A stretch of 64,000 nucleotides of DNA from contig OX638341.1 of assembly GCA_951812965.1 (NCBI GenBank), forward strand, positions 1 through 64,000, written 5' to 3'. The position numbers and the translations under genes are program-made. Source of the stretch: an uncultured Pseudohongiella sp. (GTDB lineage: Bacteria > Pseudomonadota > Gammaproteobacteria > Pseudomonadales > Pseudohongiellaceae). A model generated the notes under the pieces. It was not told the DNA's origin. It ran no database searches and saw only the letters and a program-made list of their open reading frames with translations. Position 1 is the stretch's first letter. Every line of letters begins with the position of its first letter. Shown piece after piece: positions 25,381 to 34,652 of the stretch.

Positions 25381-25600
25381 GGCCGTCACCAACACAGACC
25401 TGCAGGGGGTGTCCCATGATCGCTGCCGGCCGTCACCAATACAGACCTGTAGGGGGTGTCCCATGATCGCTGCCGGCCGTCACCAACACAGACCTGCAGG
25501 GGGTCTCCCATGATCGCTGCCGGCCGTCACCAATACAGACCTGTAGGGGGTGTCCCATGATCGCTGCCGGCCGTCACCAATACAGACCTGTAGGGGCGAG
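25381..25600. repeat. 47-bp tandem repeat array, about 4.7 units
   Basis: Units start at 25381, 25428, 25475, 25522 and 25569 (GGCCGTCACCAA...). Units 1 and 3 read AACACAGACCTGCAG, while 2, 4 and 5 read AATACAGACCTGTAG, so a two-unit block seems to have been copied. The array lies upstream of the symporter gene and runs into a REP-like element. Confidence 0.9.
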
Positions 25601-25668
25601 GCATGCCTCGCCCGCGAATAACCCCGATACTGTGCAAGATTCGCGGGCGACGCATGCGTCGCCCCTAC
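25590..25668. repeat. REP-like inverted pair 1
   Basis: Two palindromes, GGGCGAGGCATGCCTCGCCC and GGGCGACGCATGCGTCGCCC, face each other around a 19-nt loop, with complementary inner arms CCCGCGAAT and ATTCGCGGG. The whole 79 nt can fold on itself. The base change in one palindrome is compensated within it. Confidence 0.85.
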
Positions 25669-25684
25669 CGAACCGGCACAGTGA

Positions 25685-25709
25685 ATTGCAAATGAGAATG
25701 GTTTGCAAT
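25685..25709. promoter_or_regulatory. Putative Fur box
   Basis: Perfect arms ATTGCAAA and TTTGCAAT flank TGAGAATGG, giving a GCAAATGAGAAT core typical of Fur sites before iron-regulated TonB receptors. It lies 46 nt upstream of the receptor start. Confidence 0.6.
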
Positions 25710-25755
25710 AGTATGCGCGCCATTTCCGAACACGCGCCTTGCGAGTCAACCATTC

Positions 25756-27798
25756 ATGAATCATGGAATTCTCTTCGGCCCGCTGATTCTGACGCTCGCG
25801 GCATTTCAGGCCGTGGCAGCGCCTCAGGAAGAGGAACAATCGATTCAGGAAGTCGTCGTTTTCGGCCGGGCGCAACAGCAGATCGGGAGCGCGCGTTCGG
25901 CCTCCGAAGGCCAGGTCGGCTACGCCGATATTCGCCTCCCGCCATTGTTGCGCGTGGGTGAAATGGCCGAGGTCGTACCCGGCATGGTGGCGACCCAGCA
26001 TTCCGGCACGGGCAAGGCGAATCAATACTACCTGCGCGGCCTGAACCTCGACCACGGCAGCGACTTTGCGGCGCATATCGACGGCGTTCCGCTCAACATG
26101 CGCACTCACGGACACGGCCAGGGATATCTCGACCTGAATTTTCTCATTCCGGAACTGGTGGAGACGTCGACCTACAGCAAAGGACCCTATTTTTCGAGCG
26201 AGGGTGATTTCGCTTCCGCCGGCAGCGTCGAATTTTCCCTGTACGAGCGGCTTCCCGAATCCGTCATGCAATTGACCGCTGGAGAACACGGCTACCGCAA
26301 CGGCTTGCTTGCCGGCAGCGCCGACATCGGCGCGGGCGTACTCACCGGCGCCGCGGACGTCAATTTCTACGGCGGTCCCTGGGATCATCACGAGGATCTG
26401 GAGCAATACAAGTTCTACTTGAGCTACGCCTTCGACCTCGCCGGCGGCAGGGCGCGCGTCGCCGCCCAGGGCTACGACGGTGACTGGCACGCCACCGACC
26501 AGATTCCCTTGCGCGCCGTCAACTCGGGCCTGATCAGCCGGCTCGGCTCGATTGACGAGGATATCGGCGGAGGCACGAAACGCTATTCTCTGAGCGGCGA
26601 CGTGGACTTCGGCAACTGGCGCGCCGGCGCCTACGGAATCGATTACGATTTCTCGCTGTTCCACAATTTCACTTTTCTGCTCGACGACCCGGATGCAGGC
26701 GATGAATTCGAGCAAACCGATAATCGCAAAGTCTGGGGAGCGTGGGTCGACGGCAGCGTCTCGGGACAGTTTCTGAACCTGCAAGCCACCTGGCGCTGGG
26801 GTGCGGACCTGCGTTTTGACGCCATCGACGAGGTCGGCCTGTACAAGACCGCCGGCAGACAGCGGCTCGCCGCAAACCGGAAAGATGCCGTGGACGAGTT
26901 GTCACTGGGCGCTTTCGGGGAAGCCGAGATTTTCCTGACCGAGCGCCTGCGCAGCAATATCGGCCTGCGCGCCGATCATTACGACTTCGACGTTACCGCC
27001 CTGCAATCCGAACACAGCGGAACCGGCAACGCCGCCCTGGTCAATCCCAAGTTAAACCTGGCTTATCGGCTGACCGACAATCTCGAAGCCTACGCAAGCT
27101 GGGGCCGGGGTTTTCATTCCAACGACGTGCGCGGAGCGACTTTCCGGGAAATACTGGAAGACGGCACGCCCGGTGTCACTCAGGAAGTACTGCCCCGGTC
27201 CGAGGGAGCTGAACTTGGTCTGCGTTACGAAGTCGGAGAGGCCTTTAACGCCACCTTCGTTGCTTTCAGTCTCGACATCGATTCCGAACTCTCATTCGTC
27301 GGAGACTCCGGCGCAACCGAACCCAAGGGCGCCTCGGAGCGCAGCGGAATCGAATTCAACTCGTTCTGGCAGGCGAACGGTTGGCTCTCCCTCTATGGCA
27401 CCTACACCTGGACCGATGCCGCGTTCAAACTCGATGAGGGCGGCGGGACTCATGTGCCGGGCGCCAGCGATCAAACTTTCGTATTCGGGGCCAACGCGTT
27501 GTGGAACAATGGCTTCAGCGCCTCGATCAAGGCGCGCTATCTCGGCGATGCGCCGCTGATAGAGGACAACTCGGTGCGTTCGGAAGATTCCTGGCTGACA
27601 CTCGCGGGCGTGGCGTATCGCACCGGCGCTCTGGAATTCAAGCTGGAAGCCTTCAATCCCTTCGATTCGGATGACGCCGACATTTCCTATTTCTATGCCT
27701 CACGGCTGCCCGGCGAACCTCCCGGCGGCATTGAGGACATCCATTTCCGCCCATTGGAGCCGCGCAGCATCCGCGCCAGCGTCGCCTTGCGCTTCTGA
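25756..27798 (+). CDS. TonB-dependent receptor, probably iron-regulated
   Basis: A 680-residue receptor with a signal peptide (LILTLAAFQAVA). Next come the TonB box-like EEQSIQEVVVFG, a plug with YYLRGLNLDHGSDFAAHIDGVPLN and a beta-barrel ending in S-V-A-L-R-F, the expected terminal Phe. The repeated HGHGQG and GPWDHHED His-rich loops suggest metal or metal-chelate contact. A Fur-box-like palindrome just upstream supports iron or metal regulation. The actual ligand is unknown, and no siderophore or periplasmic transport genes are near. It is followed by an amidohydrolase on the same strand. This is the clearest iron-type receptor of the three in the window. Confidence 0.93.
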   Translation: MNHGILFGPLILTLAAFQAVAAPQEEEQSIQEVVVFGRAQQQIGSARSASEGQVGYADIRLPPLLRVGEMAEVVPGMVATQHSGTGKANQYYLRGLNLDHGSDFAAHIDGVPLNMRTHGHGQGYLDLNFLIPELVETSTYSKGPYFSSEGDFASAGSVEFSLYERLPESVMQLTAGEHGYRNGLLAGSADIGAGVLTGAADVNFYGGPWDHHEDLEQYKFYLSYAFDLAGGRARVAAQGYDGDWHATDQIPLRAVNSGLISRLGSIDEDIGGGTKRYSLSGDVDFGNWRAGAYGIDYDFSLFHNFTFLLDDPDAGDEFEQTDNRKVWGAWVDGSVSGQFLNLQATWRWGADLRFDAIDEVGLYKTAGRQRLAANRKDAVDELSLGAFGEAEIFLTERLRSNIGLRADHYDFDVTALQSEHSGTGNAALVNPKLNLAYRLTDNLEAYASWGRGFHSNDVRGATFREILEDGTPGVTQEVLPRSEGAELGLRYEVGEAFNATFVAFSLDIDSELSFVGDSGATEPKGASERSGIEFNSFWQANGWLSLYGTYTWTDAAFKLDEGGGTHVPGASDQTFVFGANALWNNGFSASIKARYLGDAPLIEDNSVRSEDSWLTLAGVAYRTGALEFKLEAFNPFDSDDADISYFYASRLPGEPPGGIEDIHFRPLEPRSIRASVALRF

Positions 27799-27865
27799 AT
27801 TTTGCTCCCGCCGTATTCCGGCGATATAGTTGCTGCATTGCATCCATTTTCTCGGGAGTCGTTCC

Positions 27866-29560
27866 ATGGCGCGCATATCCAGAAGAAAGTTTCTCGGTTC
27901 CAGTACAGCCCTCGCGGTCGCGGGCATCGGTCTGCCGACCCGGGAAATTCTCGCCCAGCAGTCCCCGGACGGCACCGCAGCGCCGGATTACATCGTAGTT
28001 AACGCCAGGGTATTCACCCAGGACGATTCGCAGCCGCGGGCCGAAGCCTTCGCGGTCAAGGGCGACCGCTTTGTGGCGGTGGGCTCGAACGAGGACATCC
28101 GCAATCTGGCCGGGCCGCGCACAGAAATCGTCGATGTCGAAGATATGACCGTGGCGCCGGGTTTCATCGACGCCCATTCGCATCCCTCGGGCGCGGGCGT
28201 CAACGAACTCGTGCAGGTAAACGCCGACCGGCGCTCGATTGCCGAAATCCAGCAGGCTCTCGTGGGACGGGCGGCCGTCACTCCGCAAGGCGAATGGGTG
28301 CGCGCGTTCAAGTACGACGACACCAAGCTCGCCGAAGGGCGGCCGATCAACCGTTTCGATATCGATGAAGTCGTGCCAGACCATCCGGTGGTGGTCGGCC
28401 ACCGCGGCGGCCATACCGGTGTCTATAACAGCCTGGCGCTGGCCCTGGCCGGAGTGACGGCGGAAACTCCGGACCCCGACGGCGGCAGGTTTTTCCGCGA
28501 TGCGGACGGCGTGCTGACCGGCCTGGTGGCGGAACGGGCGCGCTATATCTTCAATGAACTGATCCAGTCCGATTCGACTCGTGAACAGCGCCGCGACGGC
28601 GTCAAGCTGATTTCCGAACTGATGACCGCCGCGGGTCTTACGTCGGTGCATCAGACCGGCTCCGGTCGCGACGACCTGATCGCCTATCAGGACGCCCGCG
28701 ACGAAGGCGGACTGCGCTTCCGCATGTATCTGTTTCCGCGCGGCGAGCTTTACGGAGACCTGGTCAATGCGGGCGTACGCACCGGTTTCGGCGACGAAGT
28801 GCTACGCATCGGCGCGGTGAAATACAGCGCCGACGGCTCGGCTTCCGAGCGCACCATGTACATGAGCACGCCTTATGAAGGCCGGCCCGACGATTACGGC
28901 ATTCTTACCATGTCCCAGGAGGATATTCACGAGGCCGTGGAAGACGCCCACCGCAACGGTTGGCAGATCGGCATTCACGCCAATGGCGATCTGACTATCG
29001 CCATGGTGCTCAACGCCTACGAGCGGGTGCAGAACCTGTGGCCGCGCACCGACCCACGCCATCGCATCGAACATTGCTCGCTGGTGAACCCCACCTTGCT
29101 CGAGCGCATCCGCGACCTTGGTGTGATCCCCGCGCCCTTTTACACTTATGTCCATTACCACGGCAACAAGTGGGTCGACTATGGCGAGGAGAAAATGCGC
29201 AACATGTTCGCGCACAAGTCCTTCCTGGACTACGGCATTCACGTGGCGCCGGCTTCTGATTACACGCCCGGCCCCTACGAGCCGATGATGGCGCTGCAAA
29301 GCATGGTCACGCGGACGGATTTCGACGGCCGTGTCTGGGGGCCGAATCAGCGCATAACGATCGACCAGGCGCTTCGCATCTGCACTATGGGCGGCGCTTA
29401 CGCTTCCTTCGAGGAAAATCTCAAGGGCAGCGTTACCGCGGGTAAACTCGCCGACTTCGTCGTGCTCGCTGAGGACCCCCACGACGTCGACCCGGATCGC
29501 CTCAAGGAGATCCAGATCGTCCGCACAGTTGTCGGCGGCGCCGCGATGTATGAGGCTTGA
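27866..29560 (+). CDS. Tat-exported amidohydrolase, YtcJ-like
   Basis: A 564-residue amidohydrolase_3-type metalloenzyme. The start at 27866 has GGGAG 8 nt upstream and produces a twin-arginine signal (SRRKFLGSSTALAVAG), so it is probably exported folded. The metal motif is FIDAHSHPSG, with downstream His in GIHANGD and RIEHCSL and the Asp in ASDYTPGP. YtcJ relatives hydrolyse N-acyl or cyclic amides; the native substrate is unknown. It follows the Fur-box receptor by 67 nt, possibly one transcript. Confidence 0.9.
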   Translation: MARISRRKFLGSSTALAVAGIGLPTREILAQQSPDGTAAPDYIVVNARVFTQDDSQPRAEAFAVKGDRFVAVGSNEDIRNLAGPRTEIVDVEDMTVAPGFIDAHSHPSGAGVNELVQVNADRRSIAEIQQALVGRAAVTPQGEWVRAFKYDDTKLAEGRPINRFDIDEVVPDHPVVVGHRGGHTGVYNSLALALAGVTAETPDPDGGRFFRDADGVLTGLVAERARYIFNELIQSDSTREQRRDGVKLISELMTAAGLTSVHQTGSGRDDLIAYQDARDEGGLRFRMYLFPRGELYGDLVNAGVRTGFGDEVLRIGAVKYSADGSASERTMYMSTPYEGRPDDYGILTMSQEDIHEAVEDAHRNGWQIGIHANGDLTIAMVLNAYERVQNLWPRTDPRHRIEHCSLVNPTLLERIRDLGVIPAPFYTYVHYHGNKWVDYGEEKMRNMFAHKSFLDYGIHVAPASDYTPGPYEPMMALQSMVTRTDFDGRVWGPNQRITIDQALRICTMGGAYASFEENLKGSVTAGKLADFVVLAEDPHDVDPDRLKEIQIVRTVVGGAAMYEA

Positions 29561-29591
29561 TGTTGGGAACAGATGCGCTGCACGGTCTGAT

Positions 29592-29702
29592 GTAGGGGCG
29601 ACGCATGCGTCGCCGGTGCATGGGGACCGCACAATTTCCAGGCATCCGCGGGCGATGCATGCCTCGCCCCTACAGTGCGAGCGGCACATGCATCGCCCCT
29701 GC
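29592..29702. repeat. REP-like cluster 2 (three half elements)
   Basis: A GGGGCGACGCATGCGTCGCC half faces a degenerate GGGCGATGCATGCCTCGCCCC half about 60 nt away. A third, shorter half ends at 29702. It fills the gap between the amidohydrolase and the NHL gene. Confidence 0.8.
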
Positions 29703-29765
29703 AACTGAGGCGTGCTAACCTCGGACCTCTCGCACTTTTTCGCAAAACCGGAACAGGAGTTAATG

Positions 29766-30866
29766 ATGAGAAAAACGCTTCGTCCCTTGAGCCTGGCCAT
29801 TGCCGCCGGCCTGATTTCAGTTTCCGCCTACGGACAGTCACAGTCCGATGTGACCGACCCGGCCGCGAACAACTTGCCCAACCCCGCGCCCATCGTCATC
29901 AAGGAATGGGTAACCCTGCCCGACGACCGTGAATGGGGCTCGACGGCGGGTGTGGATATCGGCCCCGACGGCCATGTCTGGGCATATGACCGTTGCGGCG
30001 GCTTCGCCCTCGCCGGCGGCTGCGACGACAATCCCGTGGATCCGATACTCAAGATCGACCGCGACACCGGCGAAGTGCTCACCAGTTTCGGCGCCGGCCT
30101 GTTCGTGCTGCCCCATGGCATCCATGTCGACGACGAGGGAAACGTGTGGGTAACCGACTCCCAGGGTAACGAGGCAGGCACCAAGGGCCACCAGGTATTC
30201 AAGTTCAGCCCCGAAGGCGAAGTGCTGATGACGCTCGGCATCGCCGGCCAGCCCGGTTCCGGCCTGGGCCAGCTCAACGAACCCTGCGACGTGCTCGTCG
30301 CGCCCAACGGCGATATCTTTGTTTCCGACGGGCATAGCGGCCAAAACGAAGATCCCCCGCCCGGCTCCACGGCGCGGATCATGAAGTTCGACAGCGAAGG
30401 GAATTTCATCATGGAATGGGGCGAGATCGGTTCGAACCAGGGACAGTTCCGCACCCCGCATGGAATAGAGATGGATTCCCAGGGCCGCCTGTTCATCGCC
30501 GACCGGGGCAACCATCGCATCGAGATCTACGACCAGGACGGCAACTACCTGGATTCCTACTACCAGTTCAGCCGCATCAGCGGATTGTTCATCGATGACG
30601 ACGACAATCTGTACGCCATCGATTCCGAGTCCAGCCCGACCCGCCATGCGGACTGGCGCACCGGCGTCCGCATCGGTCACGCCAGCCGTGACGAAGTGAC
30701 GGCTTTCGTGCCGCCGCATTACGCCATCGACGGCCGCTGGGAAGGCGCCATGGGCGAAGGCGTGGCGGTGGATGGCGACGGCAACATCTACAGCGCCGAG
30801 GGCCCGATATCCCGGCCCACCGCCGGTTCCGGCCTGACCAAGTTCGTCGCACGAGGGAATCTGTAA
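29766..30866 (+). CDS. Exported NHL-repeat six-bladed beta-propeller protein
   Basis: A 366-residue exported protein with a signal peptide (LRPLSLAIAAGLISVSAYG). Repeated blades carry D-x-x-G-x-V/I-W/F/Y-V-x-D motifs, such as VDDEGNVWVTDSQGN, APNGDIFVSDGHSG and DSQGRLFIADRGNHRI. These are the NHL pattern also seen in peptidylglycine alpha-amidating lyases. His and Tyr residues compatible with a lyase centre are present, but an enzymatic role is not shown. Two adjacent ATGs follow AGGAG; the second (29766, 6 nt) is better spaced. It sits between two REP-like clusters and may be transcribed alone. Confidence 0.88.
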   Translation: MRKTLRPLSLAIAAGLISVSAYGQSQSDVTDPAANNLPNPAPIVIKEWVTLPDDREWGSTAGVDIGPDGHVWAYDRCGGFALAGGCDDNPVDPILKIDRDTGEVLTSFGAGLFVLPHGIHVDDEGNVWVTDSQGNEAGTKGHQVFKFSPEGEVLMTLGIAGQPGSGLGQLNEPCDVLVAPNGDIFVSDGHSGQNEDPPPGSTARIMKFDSEGNFIMEWGEIGSNQGQFRTPHGIEMDSQGRLFIADRGNHRIEIYDQDGNYLDSYYQFSRISGLFIDDDDNLYAIDSESSPTRHADWRTGVRIGHASRDEVTAFVPPHYAIDGRWEGAMGEGVAVDGDGNIYSAEGPISRPTAGSGLTKFVARGNL

Positions 30867-30929
30867 GATTTGGAGCCAACTAGTGGCTTCGACTCGCCGC
30901 TGGCTGGCCGAATGTGTCCATTCATACGT

Positions 30930-31014
30930 GGGGCGAATGCGCTGCACAGTCTGGTATGGGGCGAATTCGCTGTACATTCTGGTATGGGGGCGAATTCGCT
31001 GCACATTCTGGTGT
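30930..31014. repeat. 28-bp degenerate tandem repeat, three units
   Basis: Units at 30930, 30958 and 30986 follow the pattern GGGGCGAATTCGCTG then ACATTCTGGTAT. They lead directly into the REP-like element at 31013, whose left edge matches the unit start. Confidence 0.8.
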
Positions 31015-31094
31015 AGGGGCGAGGCATGCCTCGCCCGTGCGTGGAGTCTGTGCTTTTTTCAAGCATCCCCGGGCGAGGCATGCCTCGCCCCTAC
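31013..31094. repeat. REP-like inverted pair 3
   Basis: Two GGGCGAGGCATGCCTCGCCC palindromes face each other over 82 nt, with outer GTAGG and CCTAC. It ends 15 nt before the YciI start codon. Confidence 0.85.
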
Positions 31095-31109
31095 ATTGAG
31101 TACCAATCA

Positions 31110-31400
31110 ATGCAATACATGGTTACGGCTTATGATGGAACTGACCCCGAAGCGCCTGACCGCCGCAAGGCGGTCAGGCCGGCCCACATCGACGGCGTCA
31201 GGGAACTGAAGGCCGCCGGCAATCTCATCGCCGGCGGCGCGATATTGAACGAAAAAGGCGAAATGATCGGCTCGACCTTGTATGTCGAATTCGAAACCCG
31301 GGAAGAGTTGAACGAATGGCTTAACCGGGACCCTTACGTCAGCGGCGGCGTCTGGCAGGACATCACCGTGACCCCCATCCGGCTGGCCAACCTGGACTGA
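31110..31400 (+). CDS. YciI-like protein
   Basis: A 96-residue YciI-family protein (ferredoxin-like alpha/beta fold). The N-terminus YMVTAYDGTDPEAPDRRKAVRPAH carries the conserved Asp/His of the family, followed by GAILNEKGEMIGS. Function is unknown; relatives are small cytoplasmic proteins with possible dehydratase or stress roles. The start ATG at 31110 is chosen by homology length. No good ribosome site is visible, and the REP-like hairpin ends just upstream. It is convergent with the RND pump gene, with a 7-nt gap. Confidence 0.85.
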   Translation: MQYMVTAYDGTDPEAPDRRKAVRPAHIDGVRELKAAGNLIAGGAILNEKGEMIGSTLYVEFETREELNEWLNRDPYVSGGVWQDITVTPIRLANLD

Positions 31401-31407
31401 GTACGAA

Positions 31408-34400
31408 TCAATTCTGGTAAGCCAGCTTCCTTTCCTCTTTCGTGTCCGTGTGGCCGATCAGGTCATGCAGGATCAGGTACAGGCTTGGCACCAGGAACAG
31501 CGTGATGATGGTGGCGAACAGCACGCCGAAGGCGAGCGATATCGCCATGGGCACGATGAAGAAGGTGGTCGGATTCGCTGAGAAGATCAGCGGCACCAGG
31601 CCGAAGAAGGTCGTGATCGAGGTGAGGATGATCGGTCGGAAGCGCAATTCTCCGGCCTTGGCGACGGCGTTCACCATGCCCATGCCGTCGGCGCGCAGCC
31701 GGTTTACCGTAACCACGAGCACCAGGCTTGCGTTCACAACTACCCCACTGAGCGCGATGATGCCGAGCAGGGAGAAGAACACCAGGTCGGCCCCCATGAT
31801 GTAATGGCCGCAGATCGCGCCGATGGCGCCGAAGGGAATCACGCTCATGATGACCAGCGGCTGCAGGTAGGATTTCAACGGAATCGCCAGCAGGCTGAAA
31901 ATGATCAGCAAGGCCAGTGGCACCAGGTTCAGGATCTCGGCGATGGATTCGAGTTGCCGCTCGCCTTCGCCGCCGAGCACCATGGCCACGTCGAGATTTC
32001 GCTCCCAATCCCGAGCAAATCTGGCAGTCATCTCGGCGCGGATTTCATCCGGTGTCACCACGGTGCGGTCGACATCGGCGCGCACGGTGATGATGCGCCT
32101 GCCGTTCTGACGAAAGATCGATGAATAGCTGTTGCCCAGGGTGAAATCGGCAACACTGAGAAACGGCACTTCGGCGCCGGTTGGAGTGCGGATCATCAGG
32201 GATTCAAGATTGCCCAGCGAGCGGCGTTCCTCCAGCGGATAACGCACCATCACACGAATGTCATCGGTGCCGCGCTGGATACGCTGGGATTCGGCGCCAT
32301 AGAAGGCTTGCCGAACCTGCATGGCGATATCGTTCAAGGTCAGGCCAAGGGTCTTGCCGCGTTCGAGTATGCTGATCTGTACTTCCTGCTTGCCCGCGCG
32401 GAAAGAATCGGTAATGTCGAACACGCCGGGATACCTGGCGAGTTCTTCCTTCAACTGATTCGATGCGATCTGCAGGTTTTCCTCGATGCGGCCTTCAAGA
32501 CGGAAATTGAGCGCGTCTCCCGCCGAGAAAACATCGGACACGAATGTGAGTTCGAGCGCGTCTGGTATGGTGCCGACCTTGTCCCGCCAGCGGTCGCGGA
32601 TGTTTTCAGAGCTGATCCGGCCCCGCTCGAAGAATGGCGCCAGATAGATGACGACTTCCGCGATATTGCTTGCGCCCACGCTTGGCGCACTGCCGGCGCT
32701 GCCCGGCCCGCCCCGCGGCGCCCTGCCGCCGACGATTGTCATGATGTTGTAGACCGCGCTTTCCGTGGCGCGCGGCGCATCGCCCTGCTCCTGCAAGAGG
32801 TCGAGTTCGGCCTCCACTTCCCCGGCGAGTTCGATCGCCGCGGCCTCGACCCGGTTGATCGCGTCCTGGGTCACCTGTACGGGTACGCCAGGAGGCATTT
32901 CTACGGAGGCGAACAGAACATCGCCTTCGACCGCGGGCATGAACTGGAATATGACTCTGCCGCTGAGCAACAGCGCGGTAGTGATCAGGATGACGCCGGT
33001 GGCGAGCGCCCAGGAAACGTAACGGAACTCGAGCACGCGCTTGAGCGCGCGCCGGTAGCCGTGTTCGGCAAAGTATTCCATGCCGTATGCGATCTTGCCC
33101 TGGAATGCCTGCCACTTGCGCACAATCGCGCTTTTCTCGAGAAAATAGCCCTCGGTCCGGCGATGGCTGATATGTCCCGGGAGAATCAATTGGGACTCCA
33201 CCAGGCTGGCGATCAGGCAGAATACGACGACACCGCCGATGGCGTTGAAAAACGACCCCATCTGCCCGCCGAGCAGCAGAATCGGCAGAAACGCGGCTAT
33301 CGTGGTCAACACGCCGAAAATTACGGGCACGGAAACTTCCAGCGTGCCTTCGATGGCCGCCTCCTCCTTGGAGAAGCCGCGCCGTTCGAAGGCGTGAATC
33401 CTTTCCCCCACAACGATGGCGTCGTCGACCACTATTCCGAGCACCAGAATAAATCCCATTACCGTCAGCGAGCTGATGGTCAGGTCTGTGGCGGGAAACA
33501 TCGCCAGCGCCCCCGAGATGGCGATGGGGATGCCGGCGGCGACCCAGATTGCGACCTTGAAACGCAGAAACAGCGCAAGGATGACGAGCACGAACATCAG
33601 GCCGGTATAGGCATTGCGGGCCACGGTCCCGATCCGGTCCTGGGTTGCGACCGCTGCGTCCATCAATACTTCAAGGCGCACGCCTTGCGGCAAATCAGCG
33701 ACGTTCTCGTCCATCCAGCCGCGCACCTGCCGCGCCGACCGCACGATGTCTTCCTCGCCCACTCGCAGCACGTCGATGATCGCCGCGTTGACGCCGTCGA
33801 TGCGAGCGTCGAGATAACCTTCCTCGAAGTCGTCCTGCACCGTGGCGATATCGCCGAGGCGCAACTGCGTGCCGTCGGGATAAGAGCGGACGACGATGTC
33901 GCGATATTCATCGCCGTTGTAAACCTGGCCCTTGGTGCGCAGCAGGATCTCGCCGGAGTCGGCGCGGATCGTGCCACCCGGCAGGTCGAGCGAGGCCTGA
34001 TCGATGGCGCGGGAAACCTGGTCGAGGGTCAGCCCGTACTGGCGCAAGGTGTATTCAGAGACTTCGATGGAAATTTCGAGCGGCCGCAAATATTCGATAT
34101 TGACGATTGAAATCTCGTCCAGATCGACGAGATCGTTGCGGACATCCTCGGCGACGTTTTTCAGGAAGTGGTCGTCGGCATCGGATACCAGCGCAATGGT
34201 CATCACGTTGCCGCTGCTGCTGAAAGCGCGCACGATAGGTTTTTCGGTTTCCGCCGGAAAAGTTGTGATCGCGTCGACCTTCCCCTTGACGTCGTTCAGG
34301 GAACGGTTGAGGTCGGCATCGCTGGTCAACTCCACCGTCGCGTCGCAGCCGCCTTCGCGAGCCGTCGTGGTCAGGCGCTGCATGCCTTCGGTGCCTTCGA

Positions 34401-34614
34401 GGGCTTCCTCGATGCGAAGGCATACGCCGGTCTCGGATTCCTCGGGCGTGGCGCCGAGGTAGGGAACGCTTACCTGAATTACGCCGATATCGATGTCGGG
34501 AAATTCTTCCTGATTCAGATTCAGGTAGGAGATCAGGCCGCCGACGAGGAAAATCCACATCAGCAAGTTGGATGCCACGGGATTCTTGACGAACCAGCTT
34601 ATGGGGGTGCGCAC
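31408..34614 (-). CDS. RND-family efflux transporter (AcrB/HAE1 type)
   Basis: A 1068-residue inner-membrane RND permease. The N-terminus ISWFVKNPVASNLLMWIFLVGG is the first helix. The proton-relay Asp pair lies in GIVVDDAIVVGE in TM4. Two large periplasmic loops and a second helix set near the C-terminus (LVFFSLLGIIALSGVVVNASLV) complete the two repeats. It exports hydrophobic or toxic compounds with the adaptor encoded 38 nt upstream. No outer membrane factor gene is present nearby, so it likely uses a TolC encoded elsewhere. The sequence does not reveal the substrate. Confidence 0.95.
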   Translation of the reverse strand: MRTPISWFVKNPVASNLLMWIFLVGGLISYLNLNQEEFPDIDIGVIQVSVPYLGATPEESETGVCLRIEEALEGTEGMQRLTTTAREGGCDATVELTSDADLNRSLNDVKGKVDAITTFPAETEKPIVRAFSSSGNVMTIALVSDADDHFLKNVAEDVRNDLVDLDEISIVNIEYLRPLEISIEVSEYTLRQYGLTLDQVSRAIDQASLDLPGGTIRADSGEILLRTKGQVYNGDEYRDIVVRSYPDGTQLRLGDIATVQDDFEEGYLDARIDGVNAAIIDVLRVGEEDIVRSARQVRGWMDENVADLPQGVRLEVLMDAAVATQDRIGTVARNAYTGLMFVLVILALFLRFKVAIWVAAGIPIAISGALAMFPATDLTISSLTVMGFILVLGIVVDDAIVVGERIHAFERRGFSKEEAAIEGTLEVSVPVIFGVLTTIAAFLPILLLGGQMGSFFNAIGGVVVFCLIASLVESQLILPGHISHRRTEGYFLEKSAIVRKWQAFQGKIAYGMEYFAEHGYRRALKRVLEFRYVSWALATGVILITTALLLSGRVIFQFMPAVEGDVLFASVEMPPGVPVQVTQDAINRVEAAAIELAGEVEAELDLLQEQGDAPRATESAVYNIMTIVGGRAPRGGPGSAGSAPSVGASNIAEVVIYLAPFFERGRISSENIRDRWRDKVGTIPDALELTFVSDVFSAGDALNFRLEGRIEENLQIASNQLKEELARYPGVFDITDSFRAGKQEVQISILERGKTLGLTLNDIAMQVRQAFYGAESQRIQRGTDDIRVMVRYPLEERRSLGNLESLMIRTPTGAEVPFLSVADFTLGNSYSSIFRQNGRRIITVRADVDRTVVTPDEIRAEMTARFARDWERNLDVAMVLGGEGERQLESIAEILNLVPLALLIIFSLLAIPLKSYLQPLVIMSVIPFGAIGAICGHYIMGADLVFFSLLGIIALSGVVVNASLVLVVTVNRLRADGMGMVNAVAKAGELRFRPIILTSITTFFGLVPLIFSANPTTFFIVPMAISLAFGVLFATIITLFLVPSLYLILHDLIGHTDTKEERKLAYQN

Positions 34615-34652
34615 GAGCTATCTCTCCCGCGATTCTTAGGCTGGCCGGCGGC

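Noticed and set aside
25381-25600. CRISPR array
   Set aside because: The repeats are directly adjacent at a 47-nt period with no unique spacers and no cas genes nearby.
25480-26784. A 434-codon minus-strand frame covering the 47-bp array and the Fur-box receptor
   Set aside because: It is built from repeat translation and receptor antisense; the receptor frame is the real gene.
32308-34110. A 600-codon plus-strand frame inside the RND pump gene
   Set aside because: Antisense to a well-recognised RND permease; the composition is typical of a mirrored GC-rich gene.
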